The notes: generated by a model not told the origin, from the letters alone. 64,000 bases of DNA from UBA8919 sp041658185 (GCA_041658185.1 JBBAAR010000004.1:62001-126000), one strand, 5' to 3'. Positions 50,791 through 59,125 are shown, counted from the first letter of the stretch. Numbers and translations are program-made.

Positions 50791-51861
50791 ATGAAGAGAA
50801 TTTTATTTTCGTTAAGTTTTATAATTTCTATGTTATTTGTATATAAAGTTTTGCATTGTGAAAATCTGAAGAAAGACACAATAAAAACAGAAGAGAGCGT
50901 CAGTGAAATAGGTTTGCTCAGAAATGAAATAAAAGCAATAAGAGAAGGACAACTTAATTACAAAATAGAAAAGGATTTACTAAAGGAGACATATTCCGTT
51001 AATTATGATAGAATACAAATAACCATTACATTTATATTAGGGATGCTTTCATTATTTGGTTTTTATAGCATATTTAGTTTTTCTAAAGTGAAAAAAGAAT
51101 GTGAAGGTGAACTTAAAGGAATAAAAGATATGAAAGTTTTGCTCGAAAAGGATGTATCTGATATGAGGGCGTCATTCAATAAAGATATATCTGCTATGGG
51201 AGAGTCAATCAGTAAAGAAATGTCTGCTATGCGTGATATTAATATCAAACAGAATACTGATATACAAGTGATTGATATAAGAAGAAAAATAATGGAATGT
51301 TATAGAACGAAAGATTATGGTTATGCACTCAAGTATATTGAAAAGGGATTAGAAATTATTAAAGATGATATCGACTTTTTAAGAAATAAAGCAGAATGCT
51401 TTGTAAAATTAAGAAAATATGATGATTCTATTAAGCTGTATGAGAAAATTTATTTAAAAGACAATGAAAATGTTTCCATAATATCTAATCTTATTGAGCT
51501 GTATCTTTTAAAAGAAAAATTTGATAAATCCAATGAACTTATCGTTAAGCATAAAAAGTTGTTAGAACCAAAGAAAAACTTAATTGTATATTATGATTTT
51601 CTAAAATGGTATTTAATGAAAAAAGAAAAAGAATTATTAAGTTCTTTGAATGATTTCTTGAAATTAGATAGTGTTAAAAAGAATATTAATATTAGATGCA
51701 ATTATATAGGAGCATGGGATTTTTCAGATTTATATTATGTTATTGAAAGAAAAGAAAACGATAAATTAAAGATGTTATTGATGGAAATCGTAAAAATGCT
51801 TAAAGGTGAAATAACAGCAGGAGAATTGCAAAAATACATCCTTGACAATGGGTTGAATTAA
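50791..51861 (+). CDS. Membrane-anchored coiled-coil and TPR-like protein, unknown role
   Basis: A 356-residue protein I do not recognise. It has a signal peptide or first helix (residues 1-23), a second hydrophobic helix (near 73-95, ITITFILGMLSLFGFYSIFSF), a coiled-coil stretch with repeated D/E-M-S/R-A-M turns (near 110-150), and TPR-like helices from about 165 (YALKYIEKGLEII, then YDDSIKLYEKIY). It follows pgk by only 3 nt but is more AT-rich than pgk, so it may be a later arrival. No enzymatic motif is seen. Confidence 0.55.
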   Translation: MKRILFSLSFIISMLFVYKVLHCENLKKDTIKTEESVSEIGLLRNEIKAIREGQLNYKIEKDLLKETYSVNYDRIQITITFILGMLSLFGFYSIFSFSKVKKECEGELKGIKDMKVLLEKDVSDMRASFNKDISAMGESISKEMSAMRDINIKQNTDIQVIDIRRKIMECYRTKDYGYALKYIEKGLEIIKDDIDFLRNKAECFVKLRKYDDSIKLYEKIYLKDNENVSIISNLIELYLLKEKFDKSNELIVKHKKLLEPKKNLIVYYDFLKWYLMKKEKELLSSLNDFLKLDSVKKNINIRCNYIGAWDFSDLYYVIERKENDKLKMLLMEIVKMLKGEITAGELQKYILDNGLN

Positions 51862-51936
51862 AAAGAAACAAAAGGAACAGGAAGGGAAAAAGCGGAAAAA
51901 GGGGACGGGTCCAATAAAAAATTAAGAAAAACATAA
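51862..51936 (+). other. Spacer with a GGGGACGGGTCC remnant before the restriction-modification genes
   Basis: A 75-nt AT-rich gap that contains GGGGACGGGTCC at about 51902, a variant of the RAYT-linked repeat core. It marks the left edge of the restriction-modification pair. Confidence 0.5.
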
Positions 51937-52542
51937 ATGGATAAATTAGAAATTCAAAATATCTCGGAAGATATCTCAAGATTGCGGGGAATTTTTAAGG
52001 AGTTAATAAAAATTTTGCCGGCGTTTAGTATTACAGATGAGAAAATTTTGCCATATGGATTGAAACCCCATACTCGTTCTGTTAGTTGGATTGTTGAACA
52101 GGTAATTGTCCAACAAACAAAATATAATGCTAAAAAGTTAGGACTTATTGATGTTGATTTTAGCATGCCCGATACTTGCCTGCATGATTGTGTAATTAAA
52201 ACTGAAAAAGATATTTATTATGTAAATGTGAAAATCAGCAATGCGGGAGAAAAAAAGCAAAACAAAAATGATATTGCCGCCGTAGAAAAACTGTATATGC
52301 AATACAACAGCAACCCGGCATATAATTTAATTTATGCTTGTTTCGGCATTCATTTCCAGAATGTCAATATCCACTTTGACCCGGATTATTTATATGTTTT
52401 TTCACCGCAGTTTTTACCGATATATGTAAATCCCCGCAATGATAAAATTCAGGCATATTATAAACATCCTCCTCAGTATAGAACACGGGAAAAGTTTTTA
52501 TCCTTGTTGCAGAAAAAATCAAAAAGCATCGTGTTAAAATGA
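51937..52542 (+). CDS. Probable type II restriction endonuclease
   Basis: A 201-residue protein encoded directly before a DNA methyltransferase with an ATGA overlap, the usual layout of a type II system. A possible PD-(D/E)xK-like core is D84 in LHDCVIKTE followed by YYVNVKIS, with N97 where the family usually has D or E, and K99. LTERVWG-like conserved blocks are not recognised. It would cut the sequence protected by its partner. The assignment rests mainly on context; a fast-evolving nuclease is expected to look like this. Confidence 0.6.
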   Translation: MDKLEIQNISEDISRLRGIFKELIKILPAFSITDEKILPYGLKPHTRSVSWIVEQVIVQQTKYNAKKLGLIDVDFSMPDTCLHDCVIKTEKDIYYVNVKISNAGEKKQNKNDIAAVEKLYMQYNSNPAYNLIYACFGIHFQNVNIHFDPDYLYVFSPQFLPIYVNPRNDKIQAYYKHPPQYRTREKFLSLLQKKSKSIVLK

Positions 52543-53381
52543 ATAAATACTTGAATCACATTTTTAATGAAGATGTTTTGAAAGGTATCAACAAAATACC
52601 TGATAATTCCGTTGATTTGATAGTTACCGACCCGCCGTATTGTTTGGGCAAAGATTACGGTAATAATTCGGATAAATTAAATCCGAAGGATTACTTGAAT
52701 TGGTCTGAAAAATGGATTGCTGCGGTGATTCCAAAATTAAAAGATACCGGAAGTTTTTACATTTTTCTTACATGGAAATACAGTCCTGAAATTTTTAGTT
52801 TTATGAAAACCAAGTTAACTATGATAAACGAAATTATCTGGGATAGAAGAGTACCGAGTATGGGTGGGAGTACCAGAAAATTTTCTTCCGTTCACGACAA
52901 CATCGGTTTTTTTGTCAAATCCAAAAAATACTATTTTGATATTGATGCGGTAAGAATTCCCTACGATGAAGCAACAAAAAAAGCGAGAACAAGGCCAAGA
53001 TTTGTCGGTAAAAAATGGCTTGAGGTTGGCTACAATCCGAAAGACATCTGGAGTGTCGCAAGAATTCACGCAGAATCTCCGGAAAGAGAAAATCACCCCA
53101 CACAAAAACCATTAGAAGTTATTGAAAGGATTGTAAAAGTGAGTTCGCCGGAAAACGGAGTTGTTCTTGACCCGTTTATGGGGACGGGAACGACGGCGAT
53201 TGCTTGTAAAAAACTTAATAGAAACTATGTGGGTTTTGAAATAAATGCCGAGTACTGCCGAACAATAGAAAAACGATTAAAAAATTCAACAGTTCAGTCG
53301 GATTTTTATGAAGATAAACCCGAAAAAAACCACAAAAAATATTATGGGGAGCAATTCTCTCTATTTCACGACGGTCGATAA
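52539..53381 (+). CDS. DNA methyltransferase (N4-cytosine or N6-adenine), type II
   Basis: A 280-residue beta-class amino-methyltransferase. Motif IV is DPPY at residues 31-34 (VTDPPYCLGKDYG), and motif I (DPFMGTGTTAIACKKLNRNYVGFE) lies near 210, so the order IV then I is as in the beta class. The central region (near 95-170) is the target recognition part. DPPY alone does not decide between adenine and cytosine. It methylates the site of the upstream nuclease. It overlaps that gene by 4 nt. Confidence 0.88.
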   Translation: MNKYLNHIFNEDVLKGINKIPDNSVDLIVTDPPYCLGKDYGNNSDKLNPKDYLNWSEKWIAAVIPKLKDTGSFYIFLTWKYSPEIFSFMKTKLTMINEIIWDRRVPSMGGSTRKFSSVHDNIGFFVKSKKYYFDIDAVRIPYDEATKKARTRPRFVGKKWLEVGYNPKDIWSVARIHAESPERENHPTQKPLEVIERIVKVSSPENGVVLDPFMGTGTTAIACKKLNRNYVGFEINAEYCRTIEKRLKNSTVQSDFYEDKPEKNHKKYYGEQFSLFHDGR

Positions 53382-53401
53382 AGAGAACAGGAATTACGTT
53401 T

Positions 53402-53590
53402 ATGGCAATTAAGGAATGGATACAACTTACATTACATGAAATGGTTGATGAAATTATTTGTGCGATTAGAAAAGAGGTCGGTGCGGGGTTTTTAACCCCA
53501 AAGAGCAATAAAGAAATTGAAAAAATAATCCGGAAATATGGAAAAGAAATATTTTTCGCTCAAAATGAAGATACAAAAAAAATAAAATAA
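53402..53590 (+). CDS. Small protein of unknown function next to the methyltransferase
   Basis: A 62-residue basic and acidic helical protein (LTLHEMVDEIICAIRKEVGAGF, then NKEIEKIIRKYGKEIFF), 20 nt after the methyltransferase gene. No family is recognised. It could be a remnant or a small accessory protein of the restriction-modification system. The ribosome site is weak. Confidence 0.4.
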   Translation: MAIKEWIQLTLHEMVDEIICAIRKEVGAGFLTPKSNKEIEKIIRKYGKEIFFAQNEDTKKIK

Positions 53591-53607
53591 CAGGAGAGGT
53601 AACGGTT

Positions 53608-54084
53608 ATGAGTATTCAGAACGAACCGTGTTGCTGTCCGAAGTTTAATCCGGAGCCGTGGGACAAAAAAGAAATAAACTGGAAAGACAAGTTGTTTATC
53701 AAAGATTCCGTAAAAAGTTTTCTTCATATTCCGATTAATTTCGGTAGCGTTGTAAAAAGAAATATGAACAAGATTGAAATTTCCGTCGCACTCAACCCGG
53801 ATAATATAATGCTTTCAGACGAAAAATCGCTATGGGGCAGCGACCTTTACATTGCAGTCAGCAAAGAAATTCCTGACGCAAAAAACGAGAAAATATCAGG
53901 TACGTTTCTTACAAAAGTTTTTGAGGGTCCTTTTCAGAATTGCGGGAAGTGGATAAAAGAAATGAACGGATACGTTAAATCAAAGGGCAAGGAAACTAAA
54001 AAAATATATATGTGGTACACTACCTGCCCCAAATGCGCAAAGATTTACGGCAAGAACTACGTCGTTATATTTGCAATGATTTAA
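53608..54084 (+). CDS. Conserved protein of unknown function, CCCPKFNPEPWD family
   Basis: A 158-residue cytoplasmic protein. It has an N-terminal CCCPKFNPEPWDKKEINWKD block, a middle LSDEKSLWGSDLYIAV stretch and a C-terminal TTCPKCAKIYGKNYVV CxxC motif. Relatives with these blocks occur in many bacteria and are sometimes labelled hydrolase; the function is not established to my knowledge. Cys and His content suggests metal or redox involvement. AGGAG lies before the ATG. Confidence 0.6.
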   Translation: MSIQNEPCCCPKFNPEPWDKKEINWKDKLFIKDSVKSFLHIPINFGSVVKRNMNKIEISVALNPDNIMLSDEKSLWGSDLYIAVSKEIPDAKNEKISGTFLTKVFEGPFQNCGKWIKEMNGYVKSKGKETKKIYMWYTTCPKCAKIYGKNYVVIFAMI

Positions 54085-54096
54085 AAAGTAATTAAA

Positions 54097-55068
54097 ATGG
54101 AAAAAGCATTTTTATCTATTGATGTCGCCGGCTCAACAATAATAAAACACGGTACGACTGCCGAGCGTATTTCAATCACTTTTTCAAATTATCATAGTTA
54201 TGTTTCACAGATAATAAACAAAAACGAAGGTACGGTAGTCGTAATTTCCGGAGACGGCGTGATGGCGCATTTTCCAACGGCGGATAATGCCGTTGCAGCC
54301 GCTTTCAAAATTCAGTCGGGAATGGGAAAATTTAACAGGAGTCAGAACAAACTTCCGTTCCCGTTGCGTCTCAGAATTGGCATAAGTTTCGGCGTGATTG
54401 GAAAATTGAAAATTACAGGTAAAGATACTCATATGCTGCTGGATGCAGCAGGTACGGTTCAAAAGGACGGTGTGCCGGGCAACGTCAATATCTCTTACGA
54501 TACTTTTTATAACCTGAAAAAATATAAAAAAGATTTTACGTATTACAAAACCAGCGAAGTTTTGAAAACAACATTGTACGTCAATAAACCCCGTCCGCAC
54601 TGGGGCCCGGAATTGGTCGGGAAAGCGGATGCCGTACATTATACCAAAGGTTATGATTTCCTGAACCAGATGAGATATTCTGAAGCGGAAAAAGAGTTTA
54701 AACGGGCACTGAAAGAAGCGGGAAAAACAAAAGACCTGAAATGGATTTCGTCTTGTTTGCACGGGCTGTGTTATTCGCTCGGTCGCCAGAGAAAAAACAA
54801 GGAAAAAATACCGCTGACTTTAAGGCATATTGAAACCGAGAGAAAAATAGGCGACAGAAAAACGTTGGTTATTTCCCTTAGAAATCTTTTTTATGCATAT
54901 AAATGGCTGTCACGGGATTTGGAAAGGGAACAGAAATTTACCGAAGCATTATGCTATCTTGAAAAAGCTTTGTCGGTAGCCAACGAGATAGATGATGAAT
55001 ATCTGATAAAAGACGTTAGTATTGACATGAACGACTTAAAATCTTATCTGACTTCAAAAAGAATTTAA
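54097..55068 (+). CDS. Class III nucleotidyl cyclase-like protein with C-terminal TPR
   Basis: A 323-residue cytoplasmic protein. FLSIDVAGSTIIKHG carries the first metal-binding Asp, VISGDGVMAHFPTADNAVAAA the second, and RLRIGISFGVI the following strand of the adenylate/guanylate cyclase fold. Substrate-selecting residues are not clear, so activity is uncertain. From about residue 185 helical TPR-like repeats follow (AEKEFKRALKEAGKTKDLKW, then FTEALCYLEKALSVANEI). It could be a regulator that links a binding partner to a nucleotide signal, or an inactive homologue. Confidence 0.7.
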   Translation: MEKAFLSIDVAGSTIIKHGTTAERISITFSNYHSYVSQIINKNEGTVVVISGDGVMAHFPTADNAVAAAFKIQSGMGKFNRSQNKLPFPLRLRIGISFGVIGKLKITGKDTHMLLDAAGTVQKDGVPGNVNISYDTFYNLKKYKKDFTYYKTSEVLKTTLYVNKPRPHWGPELVGKADAVHYTKGYDFLNQMRYSEAEKEFKRALKEAGKTKDLKWISSCLHGLCYSLGRQRKNKEKIPLTLRHIETERKIGDRKTLVISLRNLFYAYKWLSRDLEREQKFTEALCYLEKALSVANEIDDEYLIKDVSIDMNDLKSYLTSKRI

Positions 55069-55105
55069 AGTCAGATGGTTTTAAAATTTACATCCGGAGA
55101 AAAAA

Positions 55106-56308
55106 ATGGTTGAACAGGAATTTTTGAAAAAGTTGGCGACGAAGACGGACAGCAAAATAGTTTTAATCGTGATGGACGGGCTCGGCGGTTGCCAGAACGA
55201 AACAGGGAAAACGGAACTTGAGGCGGCAAATCATCCGAATATGGATGCGCTTGCAAAAAAATCTATTTGCGGGTTATCCGACCCGATTTCAGCAGGCATT
55301 ACGCCCGGCAGCGGTCCCGCGCACCTTTCGCTTTTCGGCTACGACCCGTTGAAGCACGAAATCGGCCGCGGTCTCCTTGACACTCTCGGCATAGATTTTC
55401 AGTTTACTCCCGACGACCTTGCCGCCCGCGGGAACTATTGCACCGTTGATGATAACGGCTTCATCACCGACCGCCGCGCCGGAAGAATTTCAACCGAAAA
55501 AAATATTGCACTGTGCAAAAAACTTGACGGTATGGAAATTGACGGCGTTAAAATTTTTGCGATGCCGGTCAAAGAGCACAGGTTTTCCGTAATTTTCAGA
55601 GGGAAAAATCTTTCGGATAAACTTTTGGACAGCGACCCGCAAAAAGAGGGGCTAAAATCATTGGATGCCGTTGCAACAGAAAAATCTGCGGCGTCATCGG
55701 CAAAAATCGTCAATAAATTCATCCAGAAAGCAAAAGAAATTCTAAAAAATGAACATCCGGCGAATATGGTTTTGCTGCGCGGGTTTTCAAAAATGGTTGA
55801 CCTGCCGAAATTTCAGGACGTCTACAAACTTAATCCTGTCTGCATCGCGATTTACCCGATGTATAAAGGGCTTGCCCGTCTTTGCGGAATGGATGTTATT
55901 AAAGGTTGCGAGACCATTGAGTCGGAATTTGAGACGCTTACAAAAAATTTTAATAAGTATGATTTCTTTTACATCCACATAAAACAGACCGATTCTTCCG
56001 GCGAGGACGGGGATTTTCAGAGAAAGTTAAAAGTGATTGAGCAGGTTGACAGAGTTATTCCGCTATTGACAAATCTAAACCCTGATGTTATAATAATCAC
56101 CGGCGACCATTCAACGCCTGCGGTGCACGCCGGACACTCATGGCATCCCGTTCCGGTTTTGATTTATTCAAAAAAGTGCAGGTTTGATAAGGTTGAAAGG
56201 TTCTCGGAAATTGACTGTATTGCCGGAGGTTTGGGGCGGATTAACGCAAGGGATGTGATGCCGCTGGCACTTTCAAACGCCGGGAAATTGTTAAAATACG
56301 GAGCATAA
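55106..56308 (+). CDS. apgM: Cofactor-independent phosphoglycerate mutase, archaeal type
   Basis: A 400-residue enzyme of the alkaline phosphatase superfamily. VLIVMDGLGG binds metal, ITPGSGPAHLSLFGYDP carries the phosphorylated serine, GRGLLDTLGIDF follows, and ITGDHSTPAVHAGHSWHPVPVLI gives the second metal set. It interconverts 3- and 2-phosphoglycerate, the step after pgk. The archaeal-type form is also found in many bacterial lineages. It has a GGAG site and is followed after 36 nt by secG. Confidence 0.92.
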   Translation: MVEQEFLKKLATKTDSKIVLIVMDGLGGCQNETGKTELEAANHPNMDALAKKSICGLSDPISAGITPGSGPAHLSLFGYDPLKHEIGRGLLDTLGIDFQFTPDDLAARGNYCTVDDNGFITDRRAGRISTEKNIALCKKLDGMEIDGVKIFAMPVKEHRFSVIFRGKNLSDKLLDSDPQKEGLKSLDAVATEKSAASSAKIVNKFIQKAKEILKNEHPANMVLLRGFSKMVDLPKFQDVYKLNPVCIAIYPMYKGLARLCGMDVIKGCETIESEFETLTKNFNKYDFFYIHIKQTDSSGEDGDFQRKLKVIEQVDRVIPLLTNLNPDVIIITGDHSTPAVHAGHSWHPVPVLIYSKKCRFDKVERFSEIDCIAGGLGRINARDVMPLALSNAGKLLKYGA

Positions 56309-56344
56309 AAGTCGTTCGGCTCCAAGAAAAAATAGGAAGGTAAA

Positions 56345-56689
56345 ATGTACGGATTTGTTTTGACTGTTCACATCATCGTCAGTTGCGGTTTGATTTTGAT
56401 TGTGCTTTTGCAGGCGGGAAAAGGTGCGGGCATTTCGGGACTTTTCGGCGGCGGGGGAAATGAAGCCGTTTTTGGCGGTAACACTACGCCTGCCATCATA
56501 AAAAAATTTACGACAACAATGGCTGTTCTTTTTATGATAACATCACTGTTTTTAACGGTAATCGGTTCAAAATTAAGAACGAGGTCTTTGGCTGAAAGGA
56601 TTCCACCGGCGCCTGCCGAGACACAGCAACAGCAACCTGCTCCTACGGATAATGTTCCTGCTGCACCGTCGGCACCGACACAGCCGTAA
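56345..56689 (+). CDS. secG: Preprotein translocase subunit SecG
   Basis: A 114-residue protein with two membrane helices: HIIVSCGLILIVLLQAGKGAG and FTTTMAVLFMITSLFLTVIG. The loop between them (FGGGGNEAVFGG) is the SecG hallmark. The Pro/Ala/Gln-rich tail from about residue 88 is longer than in E. coli. SecG aids SecYE during export. It is a fitting last gene of a glycolysis-secG block, an arrangement seen in many bacteria. Confidence 0.93.
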   Translation: MYGFVLTVHIIVSCGLILIVLLQAGKGAGISGLFGGGGNEAVFGGNTTPAIIKKFTTTMAVLFMITSLFLTVIGSKLRTRSLAERIPPAPAETQQQQPAPTDNVPAAPSAPTQP

Positions 56690-56699
56690 GGGCAAAGAA

Positions 56700-56790
56700 A
56701 TAGTTTATACGAAAGAGAATTAGTTTAAACGACAGAGAATTGGTGAATTGGAAAAAAATCTAATTCTCTAATCTCTAATTCTCTGGTGTT
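56700..56790 (+). repeat. AGAGAATTAG foldback, copy 1 (secG to tRNA-Leu)
   Basis: Left-arm words (AGTTTATACGAAAGAGAATTAG) and right-arm words (CTAATTCTCTAATCTCTAA, TTCTCTGGTGTT) are complementary. It is one of four similar elements between 56.7 and 62.1 kb. Confidence 0.85.
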
Positions 56791-56794
56791 TAAT

Positions 56795-56876
56795 GCTGGG
56801 GTGGCGGAATTGGCATACGCGCACGTTTGAGGGGCGTGTCCTTTACGGGATGCGGGTTCAAGTCCCGCCCCCAGCA
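56795..56876 (+). tRNA. trnL: tRNA-Leu (anticodon GAG)
   Basis: An 82-nt gene. Acceptor stem GCTGGGG pairs with CCCCAGC before discriminator A. The anticodon stem CACGT/GCGTG encloses TTGAGGG, giving GAG. The long variable arm (TGTCCTTTACGGGAT) and GGGTTCAAGTCCC T arm fit a class II leucine tRNA. CCA is not encoded. Confidence 0.95.
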
Positions 56877-56926
56877 TGTCGCTTTCCAGAATTTTTTTCT
56901 TCGTTCTTTATAATAATGTAAATATT

Positions 56927-56998
56927 GCGGGAGTAGTTCAGTGGTAGAATGTCTCGTTGCCAACGAGAAGGTCGCGGGTTCGAGCCCCGTCTCCCGCT
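56927..56998 (+). tRNA. trnG: tRNA-Gly (anticodon GCC)
   Basis: A 72-nt gene. GCGGGAG pairs with CTCCCGC, the anticodon loop is TTGCCAA (GCC) on a TCTCG/CGAGA stem, and the T arm is GCGGG-TTCGAGC-CCCGT. CCA is not encoded. The next tRNA begins 5 nt later. Confidence 0.96.
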
Positions 56999-57003
56999 TT
57001 TTT

Positions 57004-57076
57004 GGTGCGGTACCCAAGTGGCTAAGGGAGCAGTCTGCAAAACTGTTATTCGCCGGTTCAAATCCGGCCCGCACCT
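57004..57076 (+). tRNA. trnC: tRNA-Cys (anticodon GCA)
   Basis: A 73-nt gene. GGTGCGG pairs with CCGCACC, the discriminator is T, as needed for cysteine identity, and the anticodon loop CTGCAAA gives GCA. The T arm is GCCGG-TTCAAAT-CCGGC. Confidence 0.96.
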
Positions 57077-57079
57077 GTG

Positions 57080-57185
57080 AAAAGCAGAGAATTAGAGAAT
57101 CAGTTTATACGACAGAGGATTAGTTTCGTAGAAGCAACTTACTTGTAGAATCTAATTCTCTAATTCTCTAATCTCTAATAACTAA
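57080..57185 (+). repeat. AGAGAATTAG foldback, copy 2 (tRNA-Cys to tRNA-Val)
   Basis: GCAGAGAATTAGAGAATC and AGTTTATACGACAGAGGATTAG on the left; CTAATTCTCTAATTCTCTAA on the right. It lies between two tRNA genes. Confidence 0.85.
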
Positions 57186-57194
57186 AAATGATTT

Positions 57195-57268
57195 GGGCGG
57201 TTAGCTCAGTTGGTTAGAGTACTTGCTCGACACGCAAGGGGTCACAGGTTCAAATCCTGTACCGCCCA
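57195..57268 (+). tRNA. trnV: tRNA-Val (anticodon GAC)
   Basis: A 74-nt gene. GGGCGGT pairs with ACCGCCC plus discriminator A. The stem CTTGC/GCAAG encloses TCGACAC, giving GAC. The T arm is CACAGG-TTCAAAT-CCTGT. It is followed at once by a run of eight T, and thrS starts 18 nt after its end. Confidence 0.96.
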
Positions 57269-57286
57269 TTTTTTTTGATAAATGAA

Positions 57287-58999
57287 ATGGATAAAAATAA
57301 ACCTAATTTGGAAATTCTACGGCATTCAACCAGCCATATAATGGCTCAGGCGGTAACAGAACTTTTTCCCGATACGAAACTTGCAATCGGTCCCGCGATA
57401 GAAGAAGGTTTTTATTACGATTTTGACACGCCCCAATCGTTCAAACCCGAAGACCTTGAAAAAATAGAAAACAGGATGAAAGAAATCGTAAAAGACAATC
57501 ACAAATTTGTCCGTTCAGAGATGACAAAAAAAGACGCGGTTGAATTTTTCAAAAAGAAAAACGAGCCGTATAAAATTGAACTGCTCAACGATATCGCCGA
57601 CGAAAAGGTCTCGCTTTATCAGCATAGCACATTTGTTGATTTGTGCCGCGGACCCCATCTTGAAAGCACGAAAGAAATAAAACACTTCAAACTTTTATCA
57701 ATTGCCGGCGCTTATTGGCGCGGCAGCGAAAAAAATAAAATGCTCCAGAGGATTTACGGCACCGTTTTTCCGACCAAAGAAGAGATTGAACAATATCTTA
57801 AAAAACTGGACGAAGCAAAAAAGAGGGACCACCGCGTTCTTGGAAAATCGCTGGATTTGTTTTCCGTGCATGAGGAAATCGGAGCGGGCTTAATTCACTG
57901 GCATCCGAAAGGCGCAATTGTCCGTCAGCTCCTTGAAGATTTCTGGAAAAAAGAACATTCAAAAAACGGATACCAGATTGTTTGCACCCCGCACATAGCG
58001 TCTGAAGAAATTTACAAAATCAGCGGGCATCTTGAAAAATACTCAGATATGATTTATTCGCCGATGGATATCGACGGAAAGCCGTTTAGGGTCAAGCCGA
58101 TGAACTGCCCGGGCCACATCCTTATTTTCAAAACAAAACTTCATTCTTACAGGGAACTTCCCGTCCGTTTTGCGGAAATGGGAGCCGTCTACAGACATGA
58201 ACTTTCCGGCGTTTTACACGGACTTATGAGGGTCCGCGGATTTACCATTGACGATGCGCATATTTTTTGCACGAAAGAGCAGGTTGAAGATGAAATTATT
58301 TCCGTTTTTGATTTCACTGTGAAATTTCTGAAAAAATTCGGATTTTCCGAGTTTGAAATCTTTCTTGCAACCCGTCCGGAAAAATATGTCGGTGAGATAG
58401 AAAAATGGGATTTAGCCACGGCGTCTCTTAAAAAAGCGCTTGAAAAAACCGGTTACAAATACGAAATTGACGAGGGCGGCGGAGCGTTTTACGGACCTAA
58501 AATTGATTTAAAAGTTAAAGATGTTTTGGGAAGGTCTTGGCAGTGTTCAACGATACAGTTTGATTTCAATCTCCCTGAAAGGTTTGATATAACTTATAGA
58601 AATTCCGAAGGCAAAGACGAAAAGGTCTTAATGGTTCACCGTGCGATTTTCGGTTCTTTGGAAAGGTTTTTCGGCGTTTTGATTGAACATTACGGCGGGG
58701 CTTTTCCCTTTTGGCTGGCACCCGTTCAGATAAAAATTTTACCGATAACGGATGCGCAAATTGAATATGCCCAAAAGGTAAAAAATGAACTCGGGGATTT
58801 GCGGATTGAAATTGACTCAAGGAATGAAAAATTAAACTACAAAATCCGCGAAGCACAGGTGGAAAAAATCCCGTACCTTTTAATTTTGGGCAAAAAAGAG
58901 CAATCATCAAACGAAGTTGCCGTAAGATTATACGGGGAAAATACTACGACCATAAAGGATATAAAAAAGTTTTTAGAAGAAATAAAAGAAATCACTTGA
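57287..58999 (+). CDS. thrS: Threonyl-tRNA synthetase lacking the TGS domain
   Basis: A 570-residue class II synthetase. It begins almost at once with the editing domain (HSTSHIMAQAV, LCRGPHLEST) and has the catalytic motifs KPMNCPGHILIF (zinc Cys), RHELSGVLHGLMRVRGFTIDD and VHRAIFGSLERFFGVLIEH, then the anticodon-binding domain. The usual N-terminal TGS domain of about 60-70 residues is absent. ATG at 57287 is preferred over TTG at 57275. Only 18 nt separates it from tRNA-Val, so it probably depends on the tRNA promoter or read-through. Confidence 0.95.
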   Translation: MDKNKPNLEILRHSTSHIMAQAVTELFPDTKLAIGPAIEEGFYYDFDTPQSFKPEDLEKIENRMKEIVKDNHKFVRSEMTKKDAVEFFKKKNEPYKIELLNDIADEKVSLYQHSTFVDLCRGPHLESTKEIKHFKLLSIAGAYWRGSEKNKMLQRIYGTVFPTKEEIEQYLKKLDEAKKRDHRVLGKSLDLFSVHEEIGAGLIHWHPKGAIVRQLLEDFWKKEHSKNGYQIVCTPHIASEEIYKISGHLEKYSDMIYSPMDIDGKPFRVKPMNCPGHILIFKTKLHSYRELPVRFAEMGAVYRHELSGVLHGLMRVRGFTIDDAHIFCTKEQVEDEIISVFDFTVKFLKKFGFSEFEIFLATRPEKYVGEIEKWDLATASLKKALEKTGYKYEIDEGGGAFYGPKIDLKVKDVLGRSWQCSTIQFDFNLPERFDITYRNSEGKDEKVLMVHRAIFGSLERFFGVLIEHYGGAFPFWLAPVQIKILPITDAQIEYAQKVKNELGDLRIEIDSRNEKLNYKIREAQVEKIPYLLILGKKEQSSNEVAVRLYGENTTTIKDIKKFLEEIKEIT

Positions 59000-59023
59000 C
59001 AAATAAAGTTTTAATCGTATAAT
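58996..59023 (+). promoter_or_regulatory. Promoter for the infC-rpmI-rplT genes
   Basis: TTGACA at 58996-59001, a 16-nt spacer and TATAAT at 59018-59023. It overlaps the last codons of thrS. Transcription near 59030 would make a leader of about 185 nt. Confidence 0.8.
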
Positions 59024-59039
59024 ACCAGCAAAGATCCCG

Positions 59040-59125
59040 TTTTAGGGACACCTTAATCCAGTGGAGAAAAGGTGAATTTGCAGAAAGCAAATTTGACACA
59101 GATAGCCACTGGGCTGTCTTTTTTT
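59040..59125 (+). promoter_or_regulatory. infC leader attenuator, L20-leader-like
   Basis: An intrinsic terminator AGATAGCC-ACTG-GGCTGTCT (59100-59119) is followed by a T run to 59125. Upstream hairpins are CACCTT/AAGGTG (59049-59074) and AATTTGC/GCAAATT (59075-59093). CCAGTGG at 59058-59064, in the loop of the first hairpin, is fully complementary to CCACTGG at 59106-59112, inside the terminator. The two pairings exclude each other. This matches the logic of ribosomal-protein L20 control of infC-rpmI-rplT in Firmicutes; the homology itself is not shown. Confidence 0.7.

Noticed and set aside
54205..54762. Minus-strand open frame of 185 codons inside the cyclase-like gene
   Set aside because: Shadow frame without motifs, opposite to all neighbours.
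57269..57286. T-box or other leader before thrS
   Set aside because: Only 18 nt between tRNA-Val and thrS; no room for a leader.
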